Origin: Rostratula benghalensis
Taxonomy: Eukaryota; Chordata; Aves; Charadriiformes; Rostratulidae
Direction of reading: 5' to 3'
Length of the DNA stretch: 64,000 bases
Assembly: GCA_013399305.1 (NCBI GenBank)
Contig: VXAI01000015.1
Coordinates: forward strand, 3,695,329 to 3,759,328
The notes beneath the pieces were generated by a model, which was given only the letters and a program-made list of their open reading frames with translations, was not told the origin of the DNA and ran no database searches. Positions 38,512 to 52,263 of the stretch are shown here, piece after piece (position 1 is the first letter of the stretch; each line of letters begins with the position of its first letter). Position numbers and translations under genes: made by a program.

Positions 38512-40747
38512 ATCAAGCTTTGAGGGATGAAGGAAATAAGTAAAATGAAAGAAAGAATGGGATAAAAAGCCAAGAATTATTTCTAATTTTCTCATAGTTG
38601 CTTTATCCGTGGATGATTATGATAGCTATCACTTCTGGTTCACCGGTTTCTGAAGTGTACATTTTATAAAAAAGATAGATATTTTTCCAACTCATTGGAC
38701 TTTTTCCAGAGCAAGCAGTGAGAATGTAATCAATGAGAGTTGGACCTGGCAACTTATTCAAGAAAAGCTAATGAAACTCTCTGTCCTGGACAACATGATA
38801 CAGAAGTGACCTAGCTGGGGAGGCGCAGCTGAGGCTGAGCCTCGTATCCTTGTTTCTACACCAAAACTATCCTGCAACAGACAAGCTTTGCATTTCTTCC
38901 TCTGTTACAATTAGTATTAGACTGAGTGCAAAACCAAGATCTTTGAAAATCGTATTATACTTTAACCTTTGTAAACCAGGAGCCAGGTGACTCATGGAAG
39001 CAACAACTGTCCCTGATAGACTTCATCGGGGAAGAGTTCTCCCCATCTGCCCATGACGTGCACATTCTAAAGCACTGCCACGTTAGGTATCTTTTCTCAC
39101 TGCAACAGAGGAGTAACTTCCCAAGTAGACACAGAAATGAGATTTTGAAGGGGTAGAGCAGCAAGAAAAAAAATAGCTAGGTCCTAATAAGAGTTAGTGA
39201 ATGCACTGAATGGAATTAAGACTTTCCATGCAGCAGAAATAAGAAAAAGCATTCAAATTGTCCATAACTGAGAAATGTAATCATGTGCCTTTTCAAGCAC
39301 GTGAGCAGTTCCATTAAACTCATCTGCTTGAACTGCATCAAGCTTAGAGAGGGCACTCATATGCTTAAACTCTAACATATGAATAATTGTTTCCCTAAAA
39401 GAGGGCCCAGTCAAGAAGAATGGATAATGCAAACTAATGCTATTTGTATGCATTTAAATGTTTCAGGGTATTTGATTCAGCATTCTGTAAACTAAACTGT
39501 TCAAGTCAGCTTTTTGGTGGAAAATCTGTTCCCTGGATACAAAACATTCTCAGAAAGCAGCATCTGAATAATTACACAAAATTATTTTGCTAATAGTTGA
39601 TAGGTAATAGTCTACTAAGAGGTTTGAATGTAGTCAACCCCGCCGAAGTGAAACAGCTCATATTCTAGACTTGTCTTCAGTGTGCATCACGGAACACTAC
39701 AAAATCTGTGTGTTAAATACAGTAAGAAATAGGAGCTGATAACAATTTTGCTCAGCTCTTACCAGCAAATGGCTCTTTCAGAATTAAAATTTCAGATGCT
39801 AAAAAAGTGACTACTTCCACACACATACAAAAACGTCCACACTGACAAAATACATCTAGATCATCACAAGAGTCTAGTATGCATTCATCAGCAATCTCTG
39901 ATCATAAACTGATTAATTAATAATTTTCATTTTTCATTCAGTTATTGGTTTTGCGGTTTGTGTCTCATACAAAACTCTTTTATGCTGCTTCTTCAATTTA
40001 TGATATATTTTATCTTGGGGGCTTTATTATCTTTAAACAGAGAAACAACCAAAAAGATATGTCCACAGCAGGACCTCTAAAACTAGGATAAAATGTTGAG
40101 TAAGATGCTGTCTGATACCTCCATTGTGACAAGCAACATCTGGACCTGAAGAGGTCAGTCAGCCTGTAAGGTACTGCACAGCATTCTGAGCAAAATGCAA
40201 ATGGTGAAGATGAATAATAAATTAATTTATGTTAAAAAAAACCCCAAAAGGCATTTTGTTCACAACTTTGTTTTCTCTTTTGGCATTTAAACATGAAGTT
40301 TGATGGATGCAGCCTTCAGAGCAGGGTGCTGGCTCACCCTGATGCATATTCTGTAGTCACATTTTAGTCAGCATTTGAGAGGACCTGTTGCCATATGGAA
40401 AATCAGGAACAATTACTCTAAATAATTACATCAGTTTATTGCTGTCTGTTGCCAAGAGAAACAAGTCTTGTTGGTAATATCCACTTGCGTTGCCAAGTAA
40501 CTTAATCTTCAGGGACACACACTCCAGGACTAGCATTTCTCTACCAATAAAACGTCCTCTCTAACTGATCTCTTCATGGCTCCTAACAGCAGCTTTCCTA
40601 AGGTGATCTCTGCTCTGTTGTGGGTTGATGGCCTCAGAGGTGTGAGTTAGCACACCTGGCTTGAGATGTGCATAGAGATGGTATCAGGGCAGGAGTTGGG
40701 CAGTCTGACTACTCTCACAGTCACTGGCAAGAAAGGAGAACTTTTCA

Positions 40748-40892
40748 CAGAACCACAGAATAGCTTGGGTTGGATGAGACCTTAAAAGATCCTCATTCCA
40801 ACCCCCCTGCCCTGGGTAGGGACCCCTCCCACCAGACCAGGTTGCTCAAAGGCCCACCTCACCTGGCCTTGAACCCCTCCAGGGATGGGGCA
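40748..40892 (-). mobile_element. CR1 LINE 3' fragment
   Basis: About 145 bp of CR1 in reverse orientation. It starts with 'acagaaccacagaatagctt', continues through 'gggtagggacccctcccacc' and 'caggttgctcaaaggcccac', and ends at 'ccagggatgggg'. It breaks off much sooner than the copy at 31365. It lies in the same large intron, in the sense orientation. Confidence 0.93.
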
Positions 40893-43800
40893 AAGGCACG
40901 TGACATGGACATTTAACAGAGGAGATCAACTGGGTGGTAGAAGCACCCACTTCTCCGTCAATCAAGAGTCCAGGTGGAGGCGTCCACTTTACTGAGCTCT
41001 AAAGTCAGGGGAGATGACTTCAGGGCAGGTGCTCTCCCATCCAGGCTGCCAGCAGGAATGGAAGCCAAGGCTTGTCAGTGTGATTAAACTTCTGTTGGCA
41101 GCAAAGCCTGGCAAGAGGTGAGCCTGATGACGAGCCTGTTCTGTAAAAACCTGTAGGCAGGGATTTTCAGACGACAGCAGCTGCCAGCGTGAGCTCTCGT
41201 AGTCAAGTGCTCGAAGGCAGGTAGAAATATTGGCCAGACTCACCAAGGAGAGGACAAGCTGGCACTGGCTCCTCCTTCACGTGTCTGCCACAGGCACTTA
41301 GGTCCTTTCTCCAGCCAGTTTTGCTATGCCTGACAGTTCATTATCACTTGTAAACTTCAAAGCCCTGCTGTTTAAATACTGTCATCCAAATTGTTGCAGG
41401 CAGCAACTTAAGTGTTTCTCTTAGTGCTTGCCACTTAACTTTCATTCCAGCTTGAAAAGACAGCACTGAAATCCTTTTTTCCCCTCCCGAGTTTATTGGA
41501 TTGAGCAGGCTTCCCCTCTACAGCTCCTGGCACTGCCATTCTCCTTGTCTGGCTTCTGAAACCATGAACACAGCCCTAAAAAAGCCCTTTCTGCCTTAGG
41601 TACCACTTCACTGCAGCAGACAATGGCAGCACGGTGACAAACTGCTTTCTTGTCTCATCAAAATCACATTGTGCCATTTTAATTCAGCTGTGTTTCTAGA
41701 AGTGCTTGATAAATTTTTTTTAACATGTTCCAGTTTCCCCCCCAGCTAATATCAAATAAACGGCACTATTGAGGCGGGTGCCTGACAGCCCTTTTATTTA
41801 AGGCTCACGCTGCACAAAGCTTTTTGCAGTCTTCAGTGATTCCTCCCTAAGCCAAGTGAACTTGTTGATTCAAAAACTACCTTGTAGCCCTTGCTGACAG
41901 CGACTTGACAGAAACTTCAGAGCTTATTGTGTTTTTCTCCTTTCTCCGCGCTCCCTGCCACTGGTTGGCTTTGCTGTGCTTACCCCCTCTCACACGTTAC
42001 CAACCTCTAATCAACATCTGGGATCCTTTAGAGGTTGCAAGTACAGGGGGTTTTTTTTGCTAGGGAAAACGTTTCCTGTGTAGCTGTCAGAACAGAACCC
42101 TTTTTTGTTTTGTCTCTTCTTTTTGGGAAAACTGCACCATGGACAAAATGATCTCACACTAAGCATATAAACTTCTCACATGTCTAAGGAATATTCATGA
42201 CAAGAAAATTAAATCCAGTGTCATAAAGGGCTTATATTTATCTTTTTTTCCAATAGGCTGGTTACTGTCTCCATGTCATCCTTTGTACGTCAAACTCCAC
42301 CTCACCATGCCGCACCACTACAGAGAATCAGTGTTGACTACTCTCTGAGATCTGATTTGAGCAGCTATTTACGCCTTTCTCATTGCAGATTTATTCTGGA
42401 GCCACTTCTGTAGCCATATCTACAGAAAAAGAGTTATTATCTATGTTCTGTTTACCTTCAATTATATTTTATTGAATTAATTTAGTTCTATAAGGAAAGG
42501 TGTTCTATCAGAGCATATTTTTGCTTAATCAATAATTTAGCAATTGCATGCTTCCAGATATATCTTCACATTGATTATAATTTTTCTCCACCACCATTGC
42601 TTTTGCTAGGTCAAATCCTGAACCAAAAACTGCTTGGCACAAGGAGCACCTCTTAGCCAGGGTGTCTGAAGAAGTCACATTTTCAGTACAGAACTCCACC
42701 ATTCCAAATCTACAGCTGGTAACATTTCAACTAAGAACATATACTCCTGATTAAATGGATTTTGTCTTATTCCCAGAGTAACCATTAATAATTTGGCTTG
42801 CTTATGTGCCCACATACCACTTTCTTTCAAAAAATTAATATATATCAGTCTGCAGGGTACAGTGTGTATTGAATCAATCATTTGTAATACAAGTAAGGAA
42901 ATATCTAAGTACATAGGGCAAAATGTGTAGCTCCTTGTCTATTTATGGAGGTTGTTCCTTTCCCTTCATAATTCAAATATTCATACAGATTAGCATTAGC
43001 AATACACAGTTCTGTATTTCCTGTGTATTCCGGGAGGTCACAGGGACTCAACCAAACCCAAAACAGTCATTTTAATTTCCAGTCATTTAATTTCACTACA
43101 GTGTAATTATCTTCTAGATTTCTGTGTAGACTTATTTACTGTTTTTCTTTTCCTGGTGGATAAGTATACAAGAACTAAACTAACTTCAATTAGGTAACTG
43201 TCACCAATATTTAAAACTTAATGGCATTTCTAAAATTATGTAAGCAATCCAAGCATAAAAATTATTCTTTATGATACCATTTCAGAGCAGTGGCACTAAA
43301 TCCTTACCATACAATAGTCTGTGACTCAGAAACATTAAATACAAACCATCATCACATTTTGCTTTTACCCAAGTTACATATTCCTTGAGTTCTATATGTA
43401 TATAACACACATGATTTACACTTTCCTTGAGTATATATTTGGATTAAAGCATCTTTAGGAGATCCAAAATACAAAATGGAATATTCAGCATCCTACTTGA
43501 AACTCACTATGTTTAATTAGCTTCTTAGCTACCCATACGTAATCCTACAGATTTTAGATATCAGTTTGTCCTTGCAGATTCAGATGTAGCCATGTGTCTA
43601 CTTAATTGCTAGGGCTGTATTTTAAAGATTATATGCTCTCAGGGAGGCCACCAACCAAGATGCTCAAAACAAAGACAAGCTCAAATTTAAGCTCACATTT
43701 AAATCCAACATGTCTGTCTGCTTTGCAGTATCAAGAGAGTCTTAAATATAAGCATATGCTTAAATGTGATGCTGAACTGGGGCTAGAAATAAGGTTTATC

Positions 43801-44190
43801 CTCTGAAGGAGCAGCATAGTTTCAATACTGCAGCACAGATGAATGATGCTCTGTGGGACTTACCTTTGAATATAGCAGGAAGACAAAAGTTTTACTAAAA
43901 GAGAAAATCGTGATTCAGCAAATGCTGGAGAATGCAATAAGCAGGAAAAGACTTTAGCTCATGCTGAACCACAGGTTTCATCCTGTGTAACATTCAGCTG
44001 TCCTAAAAATACAGGTTAACTGGCTACATTCGACAGAATTATATGCTACCTTTAACATTACTTGCTTTTTCCTAAAGAGGAATGATGGACTTCTACCAGA
44101 AGACTGCTATGACGTGTATTTCTATGATATAACATTGCTAGTGTGAGACTCTTAACTTGTGATAACATAATTTAAATGAGAAAAACTTAC

Positions 44191-44282
44191 TTGAAGGCAT
44201 TGGCATCCCCACGGACCTTGTAGTTGTCTGCACTGATTCTTGAGATGACTCTTGTGACAGCAATGAGAATACCAATATTGAC
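44191..44282 (-). CDS. ADGRD1: ADGRD1 exon: inner helix 5 and ICL3
   Basis: This 92-nt exon follows the acceptor TTGTTCCTTCTTCAG and ends before the donor GTAAGT. It encodes [20 protein letters not shown] then [10 protein letters not shown], plus two bases of a Lys codon completed in the next exon. The first part finishes helix 5. [19 protein letters not shown] is the short third intracellular loop, which in this class contributes to G-protein contact. The intron that follows is the largest in the window (19.4 kb). The match to mammalian ADGRD1 (as recalled) is strong throughout, with a few conservative changes. Confidence 0.97.
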
Positions 44283-47200
44283 CTGAAGAAGGAACAAGAC
44301 TTGGTCAGGAGAACAAGTACTGACTGAGAGGTGCAAACTGCCCTAGGAGTGTATTGTGAAAATACAACAGAAGAGAGGAACTTTGTATGTTGTATTTATT
44401 TGGAAAAAGAGGTTTCCAATTTTGGACTGGTAAAGTTTTACCCTTGTCAATGGATTTCCCTTTCCCCAGGGCGGGTGGTTCTCCCTTTGCTTTCCTTCTA
44501 TCAGGAATGGTCCGTGCCCGTTTAGGCTAAGGCTGGGCTGCTCCATCGCTTCACAGCTAAATGGGCACTCAGGATCCCTGCTGTACAATAAATACCCCAG
44601 GGAGTGACCAGCAGCTGACAAATTAGACAAGAACGTGGGTGAACAGGGCCACTTCATGTTTGTGCTCGCCTGTGCGCAGACCTCAGAAAGCACCTTTCTC
44701 CCTAGACTGCCCAGTCGCTGTTTCTTTCCAAAGTCTGCTTGCAATTTAAGCACAAGAATATTTTAAAACAGCGCTGAGGAAAATCTGCTAAACCTGAACT
44801 CTGCTCTTCAGAAAACCCTGCACTTTTTAATGCCAGGCCCAGCAGAAACATCAATAAAATCAAAAGAACTCCCACCAGAAAAGTAGGAAAACTTGAAAAG
44901 ACTAACACTGAAAATATCGAACAAAAGAGAGTTTGCTGTGGAGTCACAGGTGAAGAAGGAAGGAAATCTTTATCACTTAAAGGAAATGTGGCAAAGACTG
45001 TCTTGCTGTGCAGAGACCTTGGGTTTACAGAGAAAAAAAAAGAGGAGAGGTGTTATTTGCCCCATCTTGCCCAAAGTTCCACATCAGCTACAAAGCTGAT
45101 ATTTGGCATCAAGAACAAGGGGAGAACAAAACTATTCTGAACTATAGAACAAAAAGAAAGAGAAGACTTCGAAATAGTGGTGTCTCTATTTTGACATAAA
45201 TATTCAAATTCTGAGGATGAGGGTGAATTAAAAAATGCTTGTTGGATAATAAATTCCTCAGTATTTTTCAAATGTTTGGACCACTCTCTTATTTGTAGAT
45301 TTCTAAGGGCAGGTCATGATCTGGTGTGAAGTAGGAGCATAGCTGCGAGAGTTCGGTTCCGCTGAGGGTTTCTAGCCCGTCTAAAGAACACCCTGTGGAA
45401 CCTGACAGCTTTTCAGTGCCGAGGGAACTTGTTCAGTCAGCTTTACAGAGATGAGAAAGAGGTGAAATTCAGTGGTCTTGGGATCATCTTCACTATTCCC
45501 ACCACATCACATTTTGTAAATATCTTTCACAAAGATCTGAGCCCTAAGATGTCACAAAAACAGCACAAGCAAGTCAACATTCGTATTTAGCATATCAGTG
45601 GGTTTCTCAAAAATGCTGGAGATAAATAAGATGGTTTTCGAAAGCACAAACTGTTCAGCATTTCTAGCTGAATTTTAATTTCTTTTATATAAAAAGAAAT
45701 TAAATTGGAAAATAATTTCCTAGGTATTTTGAATGGTCCAAAGGAGAAATTTTCAAAGGCCTTGAGCTTCTCCTGTTGTGCAGCCAGTGGGACTGTCCCC
45801 TCCAGGGTGCATTAGTAACATGTTTAAAAGATGAGAGGGAAACACACTGTGATCTCACTGCTGATAAAAACCAAGGTACTTGTGCAACGGGCAATGAACC
45901 ATTACACTCAGGTCCCAAAGTTCTGCATTTCCATTTTCTGAACCACTTGAAAATTTTTGTTCAGGTATTCTGATAAATTAGAGTACTCTCACCCAGCCTA
46001 AATAAACAGCTTAGTTACAAATGTCTTCCCTTGCTAATATTTCAGTAAGTAGAACATGGAGATATTTCCACTGCCCTTATAATGGGAAACCAAAATACAG
46101 CCATTGAATTGTTCCTCCAGTGGTTTTTTTGGCATCTGATGTAAGTACTTTGCCAATGATCTGGAGAATGCTTAGTTGGTGAAACACTCACTATGCTTTA
46201 ACCTGTATCAGAATGTTCAAAGGAGGAGAATAAACGTTAAGGAACTGTATGTAGTTCCTATCTTGCACTTTTCTAAAGGCCAGATTATCTGACAGCTGCA
46301 GTTATTTTGCCTTAAAATTACACAGGAACTTAGAATATTTTTGCTTGCAGGTACTGGCCACACTCTACTTTTCAAGGAAATAGAGCTAATAATGCTAGTG
46401 CTTGTTTCCTCACTCACAAGACTCCTTTCAAGGCAGCTTGTCCAACCCCAGACACTTCCAAGTCTCTGCAAAATCAGCAGGAGCTGCCAGTTCCCATTAT
46501 TGTCGGTTTGATCCAGAGCCCACCAGAGCCCATGGAAAGATCCCAATGACATCAGGGAGCTCTGGCTCACACTAGTGACAACTTCATCTGACTGAAAATT
46601 GTCAGATCAGGAAGAGAGTTAAATGAGTAAAAAGGACCTCTTTCAATATCTTTTCTCATCAAAAAAATGGTCAGATCAGATACAGTGAGACAGATTCTTT
46701 CCCTCACTTAGGTTTCTTTTTGCATGGGTTTCACCTAGATTTCCTCTAAGTCTCATGAGATTTTTGTTTCTTCTCCAGGGCAGTGCAGAAATCCCAAATG
46801 TAAAACCCTCTGATGTGGTGTGTTTCATCCCAGCCAAGAAAAGGCTTGGCAGCACAGAGGAGCTAAACCCAAAAATAAATGTATAAAACATACTGCCTTA
46901 ATTAAATCCACTGACCAGCTTTCCTCTAAAACCACCAACTATTTTTGGCTCCACATGAGTTTCAGGCAGTGGTACAGGGAGTTGTAAGTGACTCCTCCAG
47001 GCTGAGCTTTAAGGTGCTCCCTCTCAGTGCGGGCTGATGTGACCCTGACCATGATGACATCGTTAGTTGCACACCAAGGCTGGGTGCTGCAGCACCTGCA
47101 GCCCATTGCTGGGGAACATCAAAAACCATTCCTGGGTATTGCACATTTCCAAACAGTTTATTCACTAAGATCAATGTTGAAATCTGGGAGAATGATTTCG

Positions 47201-50200
47201 GAATCAACTCTTAGCTACCCCAGCGCAACTAGAGTTGGAATATACAAAATTGAGTTATTTTAGATTCCCTGTACATGACTTCATATTAATGCATGTAGTA
47301 TCGCACCAGTCAGAGCTGGATATCAGAGTAAAGGTTGGAGGTTGGAAAGGAAATACACAAGAAAATAAAGAATAAATAAAAGGTGTAACAGATCCCTGAA
47401 TTCTACTCTTTCTTAATAATAATCATTAATTTTAAATTTCTTACAATCTGTCCCCATGTTTGAAAAAAATGTTGCACGCTTTCCTGTTGCTTAAGTAAGT
47501 AAAAATTTCATTTTAAAATAATGAAGGAATTTAATTTTAAAACAGTGAAAGTGCTCATCACTGAGTTCTAGTAAGAAAAGCTTAGCAGCCGTGGTCTGTT
47601 CCTTTGTGCTCTAATCCATCCACTACAGCACTTAAATATTGTGCTTGGCTTCAATCACTGAGGAATCTTACTGTTTCAGGGCCTTTAAAAACAGGTCCAA
47701 TTCTGTCACCTTCTCCCATGCCAAATGACGCTAATAAGGGACACAGATTGTCACTTTTCAGTCACTGAGCCTACCTGCAGAGTAAGATACTATTCAGCAC
47801 ACAAAAACGATGCTAATTCTGCACTGGTACATAAAGGTATGAGTAAATAGCCTGAGGCATCAGAACTACATCATGTATGATCAGCAGGTATAAGGGAGAG
47901 AATATTTTTATTATACATTGGATATTCATAAGCACGTACCCAGTGAAGCCAGTGATGGCAGTCCCAACCTGGCACCCAAGTTTCAAGGAGTACCACCTGA
48001 AGACACTGGTTTCAAAGCCGATGTCCCCACAGCACAGAACAGTACAATAATGAAAATCATTTAGCTTTGTAAAAGTGGTGTTTATGTCAAAGACTTGTAA
48101 AAAAACACCAGGAAAGTAACGACTTAGAGGGAAAACAATAGAAAGGACTTGCCACTACAGCCCAGTACCTCCCTCCCAGTGGATTTCTCGCTGTCTGCAG
48201 CACACCCACTGCTCCACAGAATTTCCTTAATTCTGCCATATCTATGGAAACACACCAAGGCAGCAGATGGTTGATAACAAACAAAGCCTTCTGCCTAAAG
48301 TTTAATGTTTTCTTCCAAAAATTCAGGTGCTTTGTCAAGCTTTGTTTTTTCTTTGAAGACATGTCCCAGGCCTATTTTGGCTAAGGTTTGGTTTTCCAAT
48401 TAATTGCAACAATTTTTGCAAAGCTGATTGAAGAGAATGCTATAGAGGCTTAGGTGTTAGGTGTTATGCTTTGGGGGTGAGGAGAGTGATCTTTAAACAT
48501 CTTCAAAGATGCAGGTAGAAGCCAAAATACCTACACATAGAAGGAACAATGTCTTTCATCACATTCCTTGACGTAAACACCAAGGAAAGAGCATTTTGAG
48601 TATGGAAATCTGTATAGGGCTGGGAGGTTCTGTGAATTACTCCCTAGAAAAGTATGTGTGAGTGTTTTTTCCCAGTCACACTCCCACCACAGCATTCTGT
48701 TTGAAGGCTCCGTGATGTCGGCATCGCCTGCGAGGCTGCGGCAGGACAAAAGCAGACCGTGTCTGCCTGGTCTCTAGGGAGTGGGAGTTGAAAAGAGCAG
48801 TCCCCCTGCTTTCTTCACAGCGTAATCCTTTTTTCTTGGCAGAGAGAAACTGGATGGAAGTAGTCAAAAACTGCTTCTTGAGATGTATTTTCAGAGCTAA
48901 ACGCTAGTTCATGCAGCTAATGGCTGATTTGTTATTTAAGGAGCACAGGCAGGCACGCACACACACCCAAAGTAGTGTTTAGCCTTGTTATTTCCCTATA
49001 GGCACTAGCACATTTTTCAGCTAGCATATTCAATGCCCAGAGAGAATAATTTGTCAGTTAGCTTGCTGCTATTTTGGGCAGACCTGGGTTTAGACTATTT
49101 AATAAATTGCTCTACAAGGATCCACCTCGTGAGCTCATTTTTTCTCTTTCTCAAAATATTTGAATCCCTACAAGAATATAACGTGAGCTGCACAGATATT
49201 ATGTATCGTAAGTCAAAGCCAGCCAGTTAAATCCTTACTTTCACTGGCAAGCAGCTACACATGCAAATTGTTGAAGGCTGTGCTCACTCAGGTGAGTAAG
49301 CACTTCACTCTCTGGCCTGTTTTGCTTAATACCATCTTTGGACAGCAGCTGGCAAAGATGTGATTTCACTGGTTGCATCTCATTTCCTCATTTGCTGCTG
49401 AACAATGGCCAGCAAGTGCTAATGTGAGAAGGAGACATTTGAAAATTAGTTCTCCAGTCATCAATATCTACATGTCCTGAATATAAGCTCACGTACAGAA
49501 GGACCAAGGTACAGGCCAACAAGAAATTAAGTTTGTTGGAAAAGTCCAGATCTGTTTAGCCAGCTTGAATCCTCTGACCAGCTTTTCTTATTTACACATA
49601 CATGCTGAGGTAAAAGAAATTCTGCCCGTAGTGCACAGGGACTTTCCAGTGCTGCCATTAATAATTTGATTAAAATACTACCATGAGGTGATTTCTGTCA
49701 CATCAATACAGCAACTATTCTCATTGTTTTCTTAATGCATGTTTATATCGCCTGGTTTTTCAGAGGCTGCATCTTGGGTGGAAGACACTGGACTGGGCTG
49801 GGCTGCCTCTAGGATGTGCTGATTTCACTGTCTCCCAGGCACAGGGTAGGATGTTCACTCAGCTGCAGTGTAAAACTGCCTGTGGTGGAAAAGGTCAGCC
49901 AAGGAGGCACCTTCTGCTTGCCAAATAGTTACAGAGATACGCAATGCTAAACACTGGTGGTTCTATACGTGTAGTGCTCCTTCCTTCCCTTGTGAGCAGG
50001 ACTTATGGGCTTTTGTCTCTGTGATGAAATTTGGGGAAGTTTCTTTGTGTGTTCCATGGAAATCTTACTTTTCTTAGGGAAGTACAAGTACAGTCAGTGG
50101 GTCCTTTTGATGCTACTTCATGCAAGTAGTCAGGATCTTACTTTACCTGACTCTCCTTGAACACCACAGCGGGCAGACTCTGGTCTAGATTTGGGCTCAT

Positions 50201-51177
50201 GCCTTTAAAATCTAACCTGTAAAAGCTTTAAAGACAACCAGATTTAACTAATCAGTGGGTCTGTTCCACGTTCCTACTGTCATTCTGACATTATAACCTG
50301 CAGTAAAAATTGTAGACGGCTTGATCAATTGGAAACAGTGCTGAAAGGAATAGTCTCCTACTTAATCCCTGCAAACATCCCTGAATACTTAAGTAATCAG
50401 AGTGATTAAGCTACAACTCACTGCAATTTAATGCATGGACATAATTAAACTGCTGCAGAGCACTTGTGCATCAGCATCAGCACCATGAACCTGCACTCTC
50501 CCCAGGAAACTCTCCCTTGCCCTGCCTCCCTCAGCCGGTCAAACTGCTGTACCTGGCATCAAATTCCCCAAAGAGAGGAACTACACAAATTCTTGGTCAC
50601 TGAGAAGGCGGGTACAGCTTGTTATCTGTCTTCCCCAGAGCCCTCCCAAAGGGTGACAGCTCACCTCGTTGTTTTAACCCATTCCTGTTCACTGCTGACT
50701 GCTGAAACTCTGCGATGGTCACCTGCACTGAGGGCACTCGGATTTACTGGGAAAAGTGAGCTCTCTCCAAGCACAAGCTTCAAATACCAGTGGGGTGGAA
50801 TCAGCCTTTCCACTTCTGCTGGTGTATATGAAATACAGAGTTTGTTCTTCTGGGGGATCTTTCTGAGAATTATTAAAACTCCCAAGATTACTGAATTCTA
50901 CACAGTTATTAACAGTCCCAAGAGGGATGTTTCAAGAGAGGACTCTCCCAGGATTTTAGGTTGTGTTTTTGTCTTGGAATGGTGAAATGAACAGCGTGGG
51001 AATTAATTTGTATAAACTAATACACAGCCATGTAAACCACAAAAGAATTCTGGACTCTTCATCTCTGTTGTTTCACTGGCCTGGCACAAGGTCTGGCATC
51101 AGCCCTTCAGCCAGCTCTGCTTTGTGGCTGACACAGACAGGCAACAAGAAAACAGCAGGAGCCGTGGGTTTACCTAC
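44283..51177 (-). other. ADGRD1: ADGRD1 intron (6.9 kb)
   Basis: Donor GTAGGT, acceptor TTCCTTCTTCAG. It contains an AT-rich hairpin at 45674-45704 and the longest open frame in the window (50464-50985, + strand), which I judge to be chance. No repeat family was recognised. Confidence 0.87.
45674..45704. repeat. Perfect 13-bp inverted repeat, 5-nt loop
   Basis: Arms tttaatttctttt and aaaagaaattaaa around atata. Strongly AT-rich, in the ADGRD1 intron between the helix-5 exons. Confidence 0.93.
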
Positions 51178-51244
51178 CAGAATTACAAACAACGCGGGTG
51201 CCACAAAAGCCCAGATTGCTCCATTCTCTAGTGAAAGCCAGCAG
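51178..51244 (-). CDS. ADGRD1: ADGRD1 exon: ECL2 Cys-Trp and helix 5
   Basis: This 67-nt exon follows the acceptor TTTTTCCCTGCAG and ends before the donor GTAGGT. Its first base completes the Asn codon begun in the previous exon. The next 22 codons read CWLSLENGAIWAFVAPALFV then IL. The Cys-Trp pair is the conserved ECL2 motif: the Cys is expected to form the disulfide with the helix-3 Cys, and in the family the Trp packs near the tethered-agonist pocket. GAIWAFVAPALFVI is the outer half of helix 5 and is nearly identical to mammalian ADGRD1 as recalled. It ends in phase 0. Confidence 0.96.
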
Positions 51245-52263
51245 CTGCAGGGAAAAATGAGAATTATTTTAGATGAAACACACGGTCATTTAATTAGTAA
51301 TGTTCTTAATTAAAAAAGAGTCTGGAAGAGAGTCCAAAAAGACTGATGCATTTTAAAAGCAAGAGACATGATAGAGCATCAGTAAGAGGCTCCTTTTCCC
51401 CTCTCAGGCGGGGAATCTGAGGCAGGATCTCATTTTGATTTGTATCTTGCAGAGAGCCAGTGACAGCTCTCTGCCCCAGCACGCCTTCAAATAGCATTAG
51501 GGGCGGAAAGATGGGAAGAAAGGAAAGGTTTTATTTGCTATTTGTTGGTTTTGTATCCTGTATTACAGGCAGTCATTTCAGGGCTGTGAGCACTGTCATT
51601 GTAGCAAGAGACAAATTGAAGCTGTCCCTGCCTTGTCTGGCTGGGGGTGAGGAGACTGGGAGACACGCTGGCAGCTTCACACCTCTTCCCTGCAGCGGGG
51701 ATGAGATAAGCTAGTTCACCACACAAAATAACCTGTGTTCCAGTTCTTTCACTTACACTATGGAAGGATTAATTCCTATGGGGTTTTTTCTCAGATAAAT
51801 TTGCTCTTCTTTTTCCAAATTAGACAGGAACTCAGTATTTGAAATTTTTAATGATACCCACTCTAGATCTTCAGACGTTTAACACTAGTTTTCTTAAAAA
51901 GATTAAATGTCTTTAATCAAAGACTGCTCTCACCTTGTTAGAAATGTTTCAGCCTGTGCTTTGCTCTGTGTGTGGGGCAAGCTGGGAGCTCACTGCAGGA
52001 GGCCCTTTGCCTCTGCAGCAGAAGGGAAAAATGGACAAAACATCTCAGGAGTTTTCTGTGCATCATCTCAGCAGTGAAAAGCAAACTTGGGGCTTCTGAG
52101 TCTAAGAATATTCCTACACAACAGTCGTGTTTACCAGGTTTCATCCCTTACACCTCAGCAGGATCTTGCAGAACTACAGCCCTGTTATCAGACTCACAAG
52201 TTTCTCTCCCCATCAGATTTTTCATCCTTATGGCACCAGGTGTGAAGATATTTTCATACTTAC
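51245..52263 (-). other. ADGRD1: ADGRD1 intron (1019 nt)
   Basis: Donor GTAAGT, acceptor TTTTTCCCTGCAG. It splits ECL2 between the DSYG and Cys-Trp motifs. Nothing else was recognised. Confidence 0.9.

Larger units (their letters stand above)
24815..44190 (-). other. ADGRD1: ADGRD1 large intron (19.4 kb)
   Basis: This separates the ICL3 exon from the helix-6 exon, with donor GTAAGT and acceptor TTTCTTTCAG. It holds the three CR1 fragments listed separately (29539, 31365, 40748), a 12-bp hairpin at 38461, a 10-bp hairpin at 34596 and a TTTTA-rich run at 35274. The remainder is unremarkable AT-rich sequence with a few GC-richer patches (about 27,780-27,930, 29,640-29,900, 34,340-34,560). No receptor-like or other exon was recognised on either strand. 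Confidence 0.85.

Noticed and set aside
44343..44753. 136-codon minus-strand frame just upstream of the helix-5 exon
   Set aside because: It is separated from the exon by a clean acceptor, it is in intronic sequence, and it has no similarity to ADGRD1 or another family.
50464..50985. Longest open frame in the window, 173 codons on the + strand
   Set aside because: The first codon is TTG, and the first ATG (near 50485) leaves 166 codons. There is no recognisable domain. It lies inside an ADGRD1 intron on the opposite strand, and its composition is no different from its surroundings. Best explained as chance.
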